From assembly GCF_008014745.1 (NCBI RefSeq), contig NZ_VPFD01000018.1, forward strand, positions 1-64,000: DNA of 64,000 nucleotides. The letters are read 5' to 3'. Positions within the stretch are counted from its first letter, which is position 1. Every line of letters starts with the position of its first letter. The DNA is from Massilia arenae. Lineage in GTDB: Bacteria; Pseudomonadota; Gammaproteobacteria; Burkholderiales; Burkholderiaceae_D. This document shows positions 53,387-62,597 of this stretch, piece by piece. The notes beneath the pieces were generated by a model. That model saw only the letters and a program-made list of their open reading frames with translations, was not told the DNA's origin and ran no database searches. Both the position numbers and the translations under genes were made by a program.

Positions 53387-56095
53387 ATGGCTTACAAGTA
53401 CGTCCCAAGAACGACTGCCGCGCTTGCAATGATTGTTCTGCAGCAGAGCGCATATGCACAACAGCCAGCCACAGGCGATACCGCTGAACCGGCAGGAATG
53501 CAGCGCGTCCAGGTCACCGGGAGCCGTATCAACCTACGGCAGGAACAAGTCTCCGGGGTGGGTCCCGTCACCGTGATCGATGCGGAAACCATCCAGCGCT
53601 CCGGTGCGATCTCGATCGAAACACTTTTGCAGCGGCTTCCGTCCTCTGCCGGCACGGCGGGCAGCCAGACCAGTGCGTACTGGACCAGCAACGGCTACGG
53701 CACCACCCAGGTCAACCTGCGCGGCCTGGGAATCGACCGGACATTGGTACTCCTGAACGGGCGCCGGGTCGTGTCCGGCGGGACGGGGGCGAACAGCTCG
53801 GTCGACCTGAACATGATTCCGGTGGCGATGATCGAACGGATCGAGGTCCTGAAAGACGGCGCCTCGGCCATCTACGGCGCCGATGCGGTGGCCGGCGTCG
53901 TCAACATCATCACCAAAAAGGCCTTCGACGGCGTCGAAGCCTCGGTGCGCTACGGGAAGACCGAGCGCGGCGACGGCGCCGAGAAGTCGGCGGACGTCGT
54001 CTGGGGAACCAGGAGCGAGCGCGGTTCGCTGATGGCATCCCTGAACTATTCCGAGAGCGAAGCGGTCAACCTTGCCTCGCGCGCGCCTTGCTCACTTTTC
54101 GAGGACGAGGGAGAGCTGGTGTGTTCGGGCAGTTCGTCCACCATCGGCGGGCGTGCGCGGCTGGCGGATGGCCGCCGGGTGAACTTCAACCAGGACCCCA
54201 GCGGCAATCCGCGCGGTTTCGAGGCCTACAGCGCGGCCAGGCACGCCTATAACAGCAACCCGTTCCTCAATGCGGTGAACCCGATCAAGCGCGTCGGCGC
54301 CAGCGCCTTCGGCAACGTGCGCTTGAACGACAAGGTCGACCTGTTCACTGAGCTCATGTTCACCAACCGCCAGTCCAGGCAGCTTGCAACGCCCGGCGCG
54401 ATTGGTGTTTATCGGCCGATTGAAATCGCTGCAAACCATCCCACCAATCCGACCGGGCAGAACCTGACGCTGGAGCGCCGCCGCGTGGCCGAAGTTGGCC
54501 CGCGCTACTTCTTCCAGGAGACGAACACCTTCCGGGTGCTTGCCGGCCTGAAAGGTGAGATCGGAGAGAAATGGGACTGGTCCGCGTCCATTAACTGGGG
54601 ACGAAACACCGGCGTTGACGGGATGACGAACATCATCAACCTCGATCGCGTCGACGCGACCCTCAACGCCGCAACCTGCGGCAGGGGGCCGGCCGCAGCC
54701 CCATGCGGCAACTATCTTGGCTACGGCAACCTCAGCCCGGCGGTGCTCGAATACATCCACTTTACGACCCGCGACCATGGTGGGAACGACCAGAAGAGCT
54801 TCAATGCAAGCATCAGTGGCGAGGTGTTCTCGTTGCCAGCGGGGCCGGTCGGTTTTGCATCCGGCTTCGAGTACCGGCAGGAGCGCGGATGGCGTGACCC
54901 GGACGCCCTGATCGTGTCGGGCGCCGCCAATACGCCTGCCCAGGATGCGATCGCCGGCGAGTACAGCGCGCGCGAGGTCTTCGCAGAGCTGGCCGTCCCC
55001 TTGCTGGCCAAGCTGCCCCTGGTCGATTCCCTGACCCTGAACGCCGCGGCGCGGTACTCCGACTACAGCCTGTTCGGGTCGCAGGCCACCTACAAGCTCG
55101 GTCTCGACTGGCAGGTCATCCCGACGTTGAAAATGCGCGCTAACCGCTCGACCGCATTCCGCGTGCCGAATGTCCCTGAACTCTTCGGCGGTGTCTCCGA
55201 GGGTAACCTGACGACGACCGATCCATGCAACAACTGGAATACGTTAGATGCGAACTCCGCGGTCTACAAGAACTGCCAGGCGTCCGGCCTGCCTGCCGGA
55301 TTCAGGCAATTCGGACCGTCGATCCTGACGACAGGCGGTGGCAACCAGAACCTGAAACCGGAAGAGGCGGACACGTTCACCGTCGGCGCCGTCTGGACGC
55401 CGTCCAAGGCATTGACCCTGACGCTCGACTATTTCAATATCAAGATCAACAACGCGATCGAAACCGTCCCCGGCTCGACCAAACTCTCGGTCTGCTACAA
55501 CTCCCCGGGGCTGGCACACATCTTCTGCGGGCCGCAGAGCTTTACGCGCGATCCGCGTACGGGTGAAATCAACTTCCTGTCGTCCCAGCCCGAGAATGCG
55601 GCACAGCAGCGCGTCGCCGGGATTGACCTTGGCGCCATGTATGACTTCAACCTGTTCGGGTGGTCGTCGTCAGTTACGGCGGACGTTTCCCGTCTTAGCG
55701 AGTTCGACGTGACGCCGTTCCCTGGCGGCGAGGTCATCGAGTATGCCGGCAAGATAACTGGCGGCCGCGGCAGCTACGCTAAATGGCGGTCGACAGCGTC
55801 CTTGACCACGTCGAACGGCCCGTGGTCGGGGTCTTACACGGTCCAGTACATCGGCAAGGCTGACGACATCAACGCTGCCCCAAGCGATATCGGCTCCCGC
55901 GCGCCGAGCATCGCCTACCACAACGCCAGCCTGAAATATGCATTCAATAAGGCGATTGCCCTGTCGGTCGGCATCGACAACCTGTTCGACAAGCGCCCTC
56001 CGTATATCCAGAGCTGGACAGACGGAAACACCGACACGATGACCTACGACCTGCTTGGCCGCCGCTGGCACGTTCGCCTCGGCTACAAGTTCTAG
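53387..56095 (+). CDS. TonB-dependent receptor
   Basis: 902 residues. The signal peptide ends near QSAYAQ. A TonB box MQRVQVTGSRI is followed by the plug (GVGPVTVIDAETIQRSG, LVLLNGRRVV, DGASAIYGADAVAGVVNII) and a barrel ending RRWHVRLGYKF with the terminal Phe. It transports a metal complex or other large substrate across the outer membrane. The substrate is unknown. The two PepSY reductase genes directly after it suggest a metallophore or metal. GGAGGG lies 4 bases before ATG 53387. The upstream 290 bases are non-coding and more AT-rich; no Fur or other box could be assigned. Confidence 0.9.
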   Translation: MAYKYVPRTTAALAMIVLQQSAYAQQPATGDTAEPAGMQRVQVTGSRINLRQEQVSGVGPVTVIDAETIQRSGAISIETLLQRLPSSAGTAGSQTSAYWTSNGYGTTQVNLRGLGIDRTLVLLNGRRVVSGGTGANSSVDLNMIPVAMIERIEVLKDGASAIYGADAVAGVVNIITKKAFDGVEASVRYGKTERGDGAEKSADVVWGTRSERGSLMASLNYSESEAVNLASRAPCSLFEDEGELVCSGSSSTIGGRARLADGRRVNFNQDPSGNPRGFEAYSAARHAYNSNPFLNAVNPIKRVGASAFGNVRLNDKVDLFTELMFTNRQSRQLATPGAIGVYRPIEIAANHPTNPTGQNLTLERRRVAEVGPRYFFQETNTFRVLAGLKGEIGEKWDWSASINWGRNTGVDGMTNIINLDRVDATLNAATCGRGPAAAPCGNYLGYGNLSPAVLEYIHFTTRDHGGNDQKSFNASISGEVFSLPAGPVGFASGFEYRQERGWRDPDALIVSGAANTPAQDAIAGEYSAREVFAELAVPLLAKLPLVDSLTLNAAARYSDYSLFGSQATYKLGLDWQVIPTLKMRANRSTAFRVPNVPELFGGVSEGNLTTTDPCNNWNTLDANSAVYKNCQASGLPAGFRQFGPSILTTGGGNQNLKPEEADTFTVGAVWTPSKALTLTLDYFNIKINNAIETVPGSTKLSVCYNSPGLAHIFCGPQSFTRDPRTGEINFLSSQPENAAQQRVAGIDLGAMYDFNLFGWSSSVTADVSRLSEFDVTPFPGGEVIEYAGKITGGRGSYAKWRSTASLTTSNGPWSGSYTVQYIGKADDINAAPSDIGSRAPSIAYHNASLKYAFNKAIALSVGIDNLFDKRPPYIQSWTDGNTDTMTYDLLGRRWHVRLGYKF

Positions 56096-56197
56096 GCACT
56101 GGGTGACACCACGCAGGCCGCTGCGCGTGCATAATGCGCGGCGGCCGCGCGGTGGACAGTCTGCCCTGCCGGGTAACACAACTCAAACACGAACACT

Positions 56198-56890
56198 ATG
56201 CAATTAGCCTTCTGGGTGCGACGCGCCCATAAATGGATCGGACTTGTCATTGGGGTGCAGGCACTGCTCTGGATGATCAGTGGCCTGTACATGGTCGTCG
56301 TCCCGCTCGAGGTCGTCCACGGCGACCATCTGGCGCACGTCCCCACTGAACGGCTCAACCCGTCGGCAACCCGCATCACGCAGGCACGCCTGCACGAGCT
56401 CTACCCTGGCATTACCTCCCTCCGCATGAAGAGCCTGCTCGGGAAGGAAGCCTATGAAATCAAGCAGGGCCAGCAGACCACCCTGGTGGACGCCGCCGAC
56501 GGCAAAAAGCTCAGCCCGCTCGGCCGGGAGGACATCGTCGCGCTCGCCGATGCGGCCTATGTCGGCGAAGGCAGCATCCGCGGCGTGGAGTGGGTCACCA
56601 AGGCACCCCAGGAAGTCGGTGCACGACCTGTGCCCCTGTGGGCGGTCCATTACGACGAGCCGGGCAAGACGACGCTGTATTTTTCGCCTTTTACCGGTGA
56701 CCTCGTCGCGCGGCGCCATGAACTCTGGAGGTGGTTCGATTTCCTGTGGATGTTCCACATCATGGACTATGAAGAACGAGAGAACGTGAACAACACGCTC
56801 CTGCGCGTCGCCTCGATCTCCGGGCTGGCGTTCGCGCTGAGTGGAGCCTGGCTGCTCTTCTACAGTTTCACGCGGAGGAAGGCGGTATGA
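56198..56890 (+). CDS. PepSY-domain membrane protein
   Basis: 230 residues. An N-terminal helix with HKWIGLVIGVQALLWMISGLY, a periplasmic PepSY region (HELYPGITSLRM, YEIKQGQQTTLVDAADG) and a second helix at the C-terminus after FLWMFHIMDYEERENVNN. The paired HKW and FHIMDY histidines at the helix ends are suited to bind haem b, as in siderophore-reducing PepSY proteins. It overlaps the next gene by 4 bp. Likely electron carrier of the same uptake or reduction unit as the TonB receptor. Confidence 0.8.
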   Translation: MQLAFWVRRAHKWIGLVIGVQALLWMISGLYMVVVPLEVVHGDHLAHVPTERLNPSATRITQARLHELYPGITSLRMKSLLGKEAYEIKQGQQTTLVDAADGKKLSPLGREDIVALADAAYVGEGSIRGVEWVTKAPQEVGARPVPLWAVHYDEPGKTTLYFSPFTGDLVARRHELWRWFDFLWMFHIMDYEERENVNNTLLRVASISGLAFALSGAWLLFYSFTRRKAV

Positions 56891-58689
56891 GTCACTGGAT
56901 GCGACGCCTCCACAAGTGGGTGGGACTGATCCTGGCGATTCAGTTCGTCCTGTGGATGTCCAGCGGGGTCATGATGAGCCTGCTCGAGGCGGACAAAGTC
57001 GCCGGACGCGAATTTCGCGTCAAGCCGCCGGCGCCGCCGGCATGGCCGCGCGATGTCATGAGCACGGACGCGGTGCTGGCTGCCACCAAAGAAAACATCA
57101 TGACCATCGGTTCAGGCTGGGTGCTCGACCAGCCGGTCTACCGCCTGCAAAACGACAAGCGCAGCTGGCTGGTGAGCGCGAGCGACGGAGCCGCCATCGT
57201 AGTCGACGCACAGCTCGCCGCAAAGATCGCGCGGGCGTCTTACTCCGGCCCCGGCAAAGCCGGCGCGCCTCGGCTTCTTTCGTATACGCTGGAAGCCCGC
57301 AGCCATAAGGAACCGGTCTGGCGCATCGACTTCGATGATGCCGACGAGACGTCGGTCTATGTGTCGAGCAGGTCGGGCGCCGTGCTCGAACATCGGAACA
57401 GTACCTGGCGCCTCTTCGACCTGTTCTGGATGCTCCACATCATGGATTACAGCGAGCGGACAAACTTCAACAATCCCTTGCTGGTCGCGAGCGCGATCGG
57501 CGGCTTGTGGATGGCCTTGACGGGCGTATGGCTGCTGTTCGTGAGCGTCCGCCTGGCAGAGTTCATCCCCAGCCGCTGGCGTCGAAGCCGGACCGTGAAC
57601 CTGGTCGCCACTAGCGGGAGGCCGCAGCGTTCGATCGATGCTGTACAGGGCGACACGGTGTTCCAGGCGCTTGCCCGTTCCGGCCTGCAGTTGCCGTCCA
57701 ATTGCGGCGGCGGACAAAGCTGTGGCCTGTGCGAAGTCCGGTGCGTCGGAAATGTACCCGCACCGACAGGCGCCGACCGCGCGCTGCTGTCGCCCGCTAA
57801 ACTCGAGGCGGGTTACCGTCTGGCCTGCAACCTGCCAGTGAAGCGCAGCCTCGACATCGACGTTGGGGATGCCACGGCCCTGGCCGACGAGCGGGCAGGG
57901 GTCGTCACCAGCGTCAAACCCCTGTCGCCCTTCCTGCGTGAGATAACGGTGCGCCCGAACGCGCCGGTCGCGTGTCGTCCGGGGGCATACGTCCAGGTCC
58001 ATGTTCCCGTGTATGAGCGCGATGCCACCCATCTCGAGATTCCCGAGGACCATCATGAGGACTGGCGGACAGTGGGCACTCTGGCAGCGCTCGCGAACGA
58101 TGCGCCGGTTCGCCGTTCGTATTCGGTGGCAGTGCCGCTCGAGCGCTGCGACGGGCAACTGACTTTCCTGGTCCGCTTCGTACCTGGTCCGAAGCCGGGC
58201 AGGGGATCGGGTTACATGTACACGCTGAAGGTCGGCGATGAAGTCCATTTCAGCGGCCCGTTTGGTGACTTCGCCCTCAAGGAAGGCGCGCGCGAGAAGG
58301 TGTTCATTGGTGGTGGTGCCGGCATGGCGCCGTTGCGCGCAATGATCCATGAGCTGCTGGCAAAGGGCGCAACGGAGCCACTGCACTTCTGGTACGGCGC
58401 ACGCAGCCGCCGCGATGCTCCTTATGTGGAAGAGATGCGGGAGTTCGCTTTGAAGTATCCGAACTTCGATTGGAATCTGGTGTTGTCGGGAGAAAGCGAC
58501 GAGCCTGGCATCCAGAATGGACTAGTGCACGAGGCGGTGCTGACGGGTCTTTTGCGCACGCACCCGAATGTAGATTCGCTGGAATTTTATGTCTGCGGTC
58601 CGCCGGCGATGCTTTCTGCGACTCGTGAAATGCTTCGAGGACTAGGCGTCGAAGACGCACGAGTGGCCTACGACGACTTCAAAATTTGA
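56887..58689 (+). CDS. PepSY / [2Fe-2S] ferredoxin / FNR-type reductase fusion
   Basis: 600 residues in one chain. Residues 1 to about 230 form a PepSY membrane unit like the previous gene (HKWVGLILAIQFVLWMSSGV, WMLHIMDYSERTNFNN and a second helix). About 235-320 is a plant-type ferredoxin with NCGGGQSCGLCEVRC plus the later Cys in YRLACN. About 330-600 is a ferredoxin-NADP reductase-like part resembling NqrF: RRSYSVAVPL for FAD, IGGGAGMAPLRAMIHEL for NAD(P), and FYVCGPPAML at the end. The protein can pass electrons from NAD(P)H through FAD and [2Fe-2S] to the membrane PepSY unit. Natural acceptor unknown. Confidence 0.85.
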   Translation: MSHWMRRLHKWVGLILAIQFVLWMSSGVMMSLLEADKVAGREFRVKPPAPPAWPRDVMSTDAVLAATKENIMTIGSGWVLDQPVYRLQNDKRSWLVSASDGAAIVVDAQLAAKIARASYSGPGKAGAPRLLSYTLEARSHKEPVWRIDFDDADETSVYVSSRSGAVLEHRNSTWRLFDLFWMLHIMDYSERTNFNNPLLVASAIGGLWMALTGVWLLFVSVRLAEFIPSRWRRSRTVNLVATSGRPQRSIDAVQGDTVFQALARSGLQLPSNCGGGQSCGLCEVRCVGNVPAPTGADRALLSPAKLEAGYRLACNLPVKRSLDIDVGDATALADERAGVVTSVKPLSPFLREITVRPNAPVACRPGAYVQVHVPVYERDATHLEIPEDHHEDWRTVGTLAALANDAPVRRSYSVAVPLERCDGQLTFLVRFVPGPKPGRGSGYMYTLKVGDEVHFSGPFGDFALKEGAREKVFIGGGAGMAPLRAMIHELLAKGATEPLHFWYGARSRRDAPYVEEMREFALKYPNFDWNLVLSGESDEPGIQNGLVHEAVLTGLLRTHPNVDSLEFYVCGPPAMLSATREMLRGLGVEDARVAYDDFKI

Positions 58690-58995
58690 GTGTTCGTGTT
58701 GACTGTGCCTACCTTAAAACCGTCGCATCATCCCCAATAGGGACACAACGGCTTAAGAGCAATAGGATGGACGCCCCCACCGGTAACGGCATCCATGCGC
58801 CAAAGTGGATGTGGCGAGCAACCACTTGGACCGAGGGGGCGTCACCATGAAATAGTGGAGCGGTGCGGCGGAATCGGACTTGCGCGAGAATTACTTGAGT
58901 GAGGCGCCCAGCCATCGATCCAGATCGTCGAGCAGTGGTGTCGCGCTGATCTGACAAACCTGCCATCTGGCCGGACCTGCATGAACGCCTGCGCC
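58690..58995. other. Non-coding stretch with inverted repeat
   Basis: About 306 bases without a convincing gene. GACGCCCCC (about 58771-58779) and GGGGGCGTC (about 58837-58845) form an inverted repeat. A minus-strand frame of 85 codons is open but has no recognisable domain. It may be the relic of an insertion element. Nothing else is seen. Confidence 0.4.
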
Positions 58996-59559
58996 CTATT
59001 GCACATCTTCCCTGATTTGCCGCTCCATGTCGGGTGTCAGCTCGGTGGAGCGGGCGGGCAGCACGGTGTTGCCACGCTTTCCCTTGCTCTCGATATCCTG
59101 GATGAGCAATTTCATTTCAGCGATCTCCCTGACTTGGGAAGCAATGATGCTGTCCGCCAGCTTGCGCACGCGCGGGTCGCTGATGCTTGCCTTGCGAGCG
59201 TTGTTGATGGCAATCGAATGGTGGGGAATCATCGACTTCATGAACTTCACATCATCGATGAAAACCTGGCCCCGATTCGCAGCAAGCAATGCAATGCCTG
59301 CGATAGCCGCCGCCACCACGACCGTGATTTTGGTACGTGTGCCTTTGTACATCGACCACATAAAACCCAGCATCACGACGGTCATGACACAGCCCATCAC
59401 CAGAGACGCGACCAGCCGGTTGACGGCGAAAAAGACATGATCGAACACGTACACCAGCTGATACATCAGGAAGAACATGATGACCACTGAGGTGACGATC
59501 ATTGCCGCAAATTTTCCCCAACCCATTCCCATGTGCATATCGTGCCCTTGCTTGTCCAT
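58996..59559 (-). CDS. Membrane protein with C-terminal DUF305 domain
   Basis: 187 residues from ATG 59559 (AGGAGG upstream). Met/His at the start ([10 protein letters not shown]), three hydrophobic helices (about 10-85), then DUF305 with [20 protein letters not shown] and a helical tail. DUF305 proteins have been linked to copper handling and are frequently found in metal clusters, but no biochemical role is firmly shown. The periplasmic His-His pair is a plausible metal ligand. The next gene downstream on this strand lies far away, so it is probably transcribed with the cytochrome gene upstream (84-base gap). Confidence 0.8.
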   Translation of the reverse strand: MDKQGHDMHMGMGWGKFAAMIVTSVVIMFFLMYQLVYVFDHVFFAVNRLVASLVMGCVMTVVMLGFMWSMYKGTRTKITVVVAAAIAGIALLAANRGQVFIDDVKFMKSMIPHHSIAINNARKASISDPRVRKLADSIIASQVREIAEMKLLIQDIESKGKRGNTVLPARSTELTPDMERQIREDVQ

Positions 59560-59643
59560 AAAGCCTCCTGATGTCAATGTGATTCCTGATTTGCTGTAAT
59601 CCTGGCGGCCGGGCCCGGCCCGGCCAGCTCGATGCCGCGTCGT

Positions 59644-60264
59644 TTAATGCGCATGCACGCCTTCGCTCTGTTCATTCGGCCCATGTCCGGCACCTTGCAT
59701 CGCCGAACCGTCGTCGCGCCGAGCGCTCGACGCGCTTCCATGCGAATGCCCACCGCTTTGCTCGACAAGCTTACGATACGCAGCCTGGTCCATCGACGGA
59801 AGCCTCTGCAAGAAGGCCACCAGGCTCCAGATATCGCGGTCCTGCATGCTTTTTCCCCATGCCGGCATGCCGGACGCCTTGATACCATGCTTGATGATCC
59901 AGAACGCAGCGGCCGGCTCGACGGGATGGCGCACCAAGTTAGGCGGCGACGGATATAGGCCCCGACTGAGTTCCGTAGGCCCTTTTCCCGGTGCTTGGTG
60001 ACACTGCGCACACATCGCCTCATAATTACCCGCCCCCTTGGTGACCAGCTCCTGCTCTCCAAGTGGCGGCACCTTGATGTCATCGGCACGGACGCTTATT
60101 GAACGATCGCGGGCAAACTCGATCATGGAAAGCACTGACCTTGAGTGGCGCACGTCTGCTGCAAAACTATAGGCACCCGACCATAGGACGGCGGCAGCAA
60201 CAACGACCAGGACTGCGATTGGGACAAGGGAAGTCGTCAAAATTTCCTTACCAGAAGCTTTCAT
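59644..60264 (-). CDS. Membrane-anchored c-type cytochrome with His-rich tail
   Basis: 206 residues. An N-terminal helix (about 10-34) anchors the protein. The haem motif is CAQCH and the axial Met is probably in GMPAWGKSM. The C-terminal 40 residues are His/Ser/Gly-rich (GGHSHGSASSARR ... EGVHAH), unusual for a plain cytochrome and suited to bind metal. It probably carries electrons in the periplasm. AGGAGA precedes ATG 60264. It sits next to the DUF305 gene on the same strand. Confidence 0.85.
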   Translation of the reverse strand: MKASGKEILTTSLVPIAVLVVVAAAVLWSGAYSFAADVRHSRSVLSMIEFARDRSISVRADDIKVPPLGEQELVTKGAGNYEAMCAQCHQAPGKGPTELSRGLYPSPPNLVRHPVEPAAAFWIIKHGIKASGMPAWGKSMQDRDIWSLVAFLQRLPSMDQAAYRKLVEQSGGHSHGSASSARRDDGSAMQGAGHGPNEQSEGVHAH

Positions 60265-60562
60265 TCTTCTCTCCTAGGCAATTTTCTTGGGAGGTCGAAC
60301 CAATAGCAGGCGCGCCCATACGTCCAGACCGTCGCATCTGGTCATATCGAAGTTGTGGAATGCCTTGAGGTCGCGGATGCGTGTCCGCTTCCCCGCACAG
60401 TATCGGCTGCCGTCCGAAGCGCGGCGCCTGTTCAGAAAACAGGCATCGGGGCCGCGCACTGCACATTGTTGCGGTAATGGCAACCTTAACAGAACTTCTG
60501 CACCCAGGCCGCACTGTTCGCGAATGACATTTTGCGTCTTGCGCATTGTGCATAATCGTCCT
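60265..60562. other. Stretch without a supported gene
   Basis: About 298 bases between the cytochrome start and the IS66 relic. Minus-strand frames stay open into the relic, including a segment ending LLLVRPPKKIA, but no family can be named. The cytochrome promoter should lie here. CTAAGCGCCGTC at 60563-60574 resembles an IS66-type end (GTAAGC...), so it may mark the element boundary. Confidence 0.4.
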
Positions 60563-61965
60563 CTAAGCGCCGTCTCGAGCATCGAGAGCAAAATTGCGAT
60601 GAGGCTTTCTACGCCGCTGGGAAGCGGAGGGCAGCCGGCGGGCATGGCGACGCAGTTCCAGGGCAGGAAGTCGCCGACCCGATTGACAGGATGATCGGCG
60701 ATATGCGTCAGCACATGACGCACCCAGGCTTCGGGGTCGATCCCGTTCAGCTTGGACGTACCAATCAGCCCATATATGGCAGCGGCGCGTTCGCCGCCGC
60801 TGTCGGCGTCGGCAAACAGGAAGTTGCGCCGGCCAGCGCGACACGCGTAGCGCCCGCTCGGCGGCCGAGTTGGCGATCTCGATGTGGCCACCGTCGACAT
60901 ACCGGGTGAGCGCCGGCCAGAGCTTGAGGGCATAGAGGATTGTCGCTGCCGTATCGGATTTATGCGACAGCGTTGAGAGTGTGACGTGCAGGAAGCGTTC
61001 CAGGTGGTCGAGCAGCGGTTTCGCGTGCAACTGGCGTGCGGCACGTCGTTCGTCCGGCGGCTTGTCTCGGGTATTCTCCTCGACGGCATCAGCTCGCCGA
61101 TCCGGCGCAGCGCCTCGGTGATGAGCGATCTCAGCCGTGCCACGTGCGAGTCATAAATTTGCGGCGTGCGTGTGCCCAGCACGCAGCTTCGCGGACGCGG
61201 CCAGTGTCGTACACGGCATTGAAGCCGGTATAGGCATCGGCCTGGAGCACGCCGTGGAATCGGCCAGGTGACCTTGCGGATGCTCTTCCTTGCGGCCGGG
61301 CGAGTAAGCGAACCACACCGCTGGCGGGTCAGCATCGCCGCTGGTGCGGTCGTCGCGCACATAGGGTTACAGGCGCGCCGTGCGGGTCTTGCCGTTGCCT
61401 GGAGCGAGCACCGGCAGCGGCGTGTCAGCATGCAGTTTCGTTGCGGCGAAGACGTGGCGGCGCAGTGTATCGACCAGGGGACGCAGCAGCGTGCCAGCGG
61501 CGCCGACCCGGCTGGCCAATAGGCTGCGTTCGAGCTCGACCCCTTCGCGAGGCGTAGATCACGCTTTGGCGGTACAGCGGCAGATGGTCGGCAAACTACG
61601 CCACCAGCACGTGGGTCAGCAAGCCAGGGCCGGCCAGGCCGCACTCGATGGCCCGGCAGGCCACCGGCGCCTGTACGATCGCATCGCAGCAGGCGCAGGC
61701 CAGTGTGGGACGTACATGGCGAATTACGCGGAAGCCGGCTGGCACGTATTCAAGCTGCGTCGACACGTCTTCGCCCAGGTGTTTCAAGTTGCCGCCGCAG
61801 CTTGGCCAGCACCAGCTTCAGATGCTCGATCTCGGCGGTGCGCGTCGACAGCTCGGCGCCCAGATGCGCCGCACGAGCTACGCTTTGTGCCGCCCGGACT
61901 TCGCTTGCCCGCAGCATGGCTTGCAAGGCAGCGATATCGTCGGGCAGGAAGACGGCGTTGAGCAT
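60563..61965 (-). mobile_element. tnpC: IS66-family transposase TnpC relic
   Basis: Several short frames in different phases together give an IS66 TnpC. They are AEIEHLKLVLAKLRRQLE (N-terminal coiled coil, 61750-61965), ECGLAGPGLLTHVLVA after a zinc segment (61596-61787), [19 protein letters not shown] and [13 protein letters not shown] (61131-61316), and SDTAATILYALKLWPALT plus GGHIEIANSAAERAL (60800-61030). The C-terminal frame is IYGLIGTSKLNGIDPEAW and ends near FLPWNCV. At least three frame changes and the absence of TnpA/TnpB show it is dead. No clean terminal repeat pair was found. Confidence 0.8.
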
Positions 61966-62127
61966 GTGTCGAAGTTTACGCGGACCACTGCAGGTCTACA
62001 CATTCATTTCCACGTTACTCCAAGCGACACGACGCCTGGCGGACAGCTTGGCATGGTATCCCTTCCATAAGCTGCCAGCGTCGAGACGCCAAGCCAGGCG
62101 TAGAATCCACGGTCGCTCGGGCGCCGA

Positions 62128-62571
62128 CTACTTCGCCTTACGTGACGACCAGTGGACGTGAACAATCGTCCAGTGATCCCCATTCTTCTCGAGGACTGCC
62201 GTCTCCGTGCCAAACACGTGAACCGGCTTTCCGCGGGCAGTTCCCGTTGTTTCGGTTTCTTCCCACACGATCGCCGTCTTGCCATCGATGCGTTCGGTCT
62301 GCTTCAACACCTTGCGGGTCGCGCTCTTCGCGAACTCCATGTCGCCACCGAGGTGGTGGCCGGCATATTCTTCACGCGAGCGTTCCACATAACCAGATTC
62401 ATAGATCGTGATCTCGGGTGCGAGCAGACTGGTTGCCTTTGCCTTGTCGCCACTGGAGAGAGCCGCATGGAATGCCGCCAGGGTTTCTTTCGGCGTTGCA
62501 GCCAGGCTGCTAGCCGAGGATGCGAATAGCGTTGCTACGAGGAGGGCTCCTGCCGTGAATTGCAATCTCAT
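62128..62571 (-). CDS. Secreted SnoaL/NTF2-like protein (DUF4440 type)
   Basis: 147 residues from ATG 62571 with AAAGGA upstream. A signal peptide (about 1-25, ending SLAA) is followed by a cone-shaped alpha+beta fold: TLAAFHAALSSGDKAKATSLL, ITIYESGYVERSREEY, TAIVWEETETTGT and HWTIVHVHWSSR. Family proteins hold small molecules in a central pocket or are structural; the function here is unknown. The frequent His in the last strand may bind metal. It lies 26 bases after copD on the same strand, so it belongs to the copCD transcript. Confidence 0.75.
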   Translation of the reverse strand: MRLQFTAGALLVATLFASSASSLAATPKETLAAFHAALSSGDKAKATSLLAPEITIYESGYVERSREEYAGHHLGGDMEFAKSATRKVLKQTERIDGKTAIVWEETETTGTARGKPVHVFGTETAVLEKNGDHWTIVHVHWSSRKAK

Positions 62572-62597
62572 TGTTAGTCCTTTTAGGTTGAAATATG

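Noticed and set aside
60274..61644. 456-codon minus-strand frame over the IS66 relic
   Set aside because: Only one inner segment matches TnpC; the rest is out of phase with the transposase, so the frame is open by chance.
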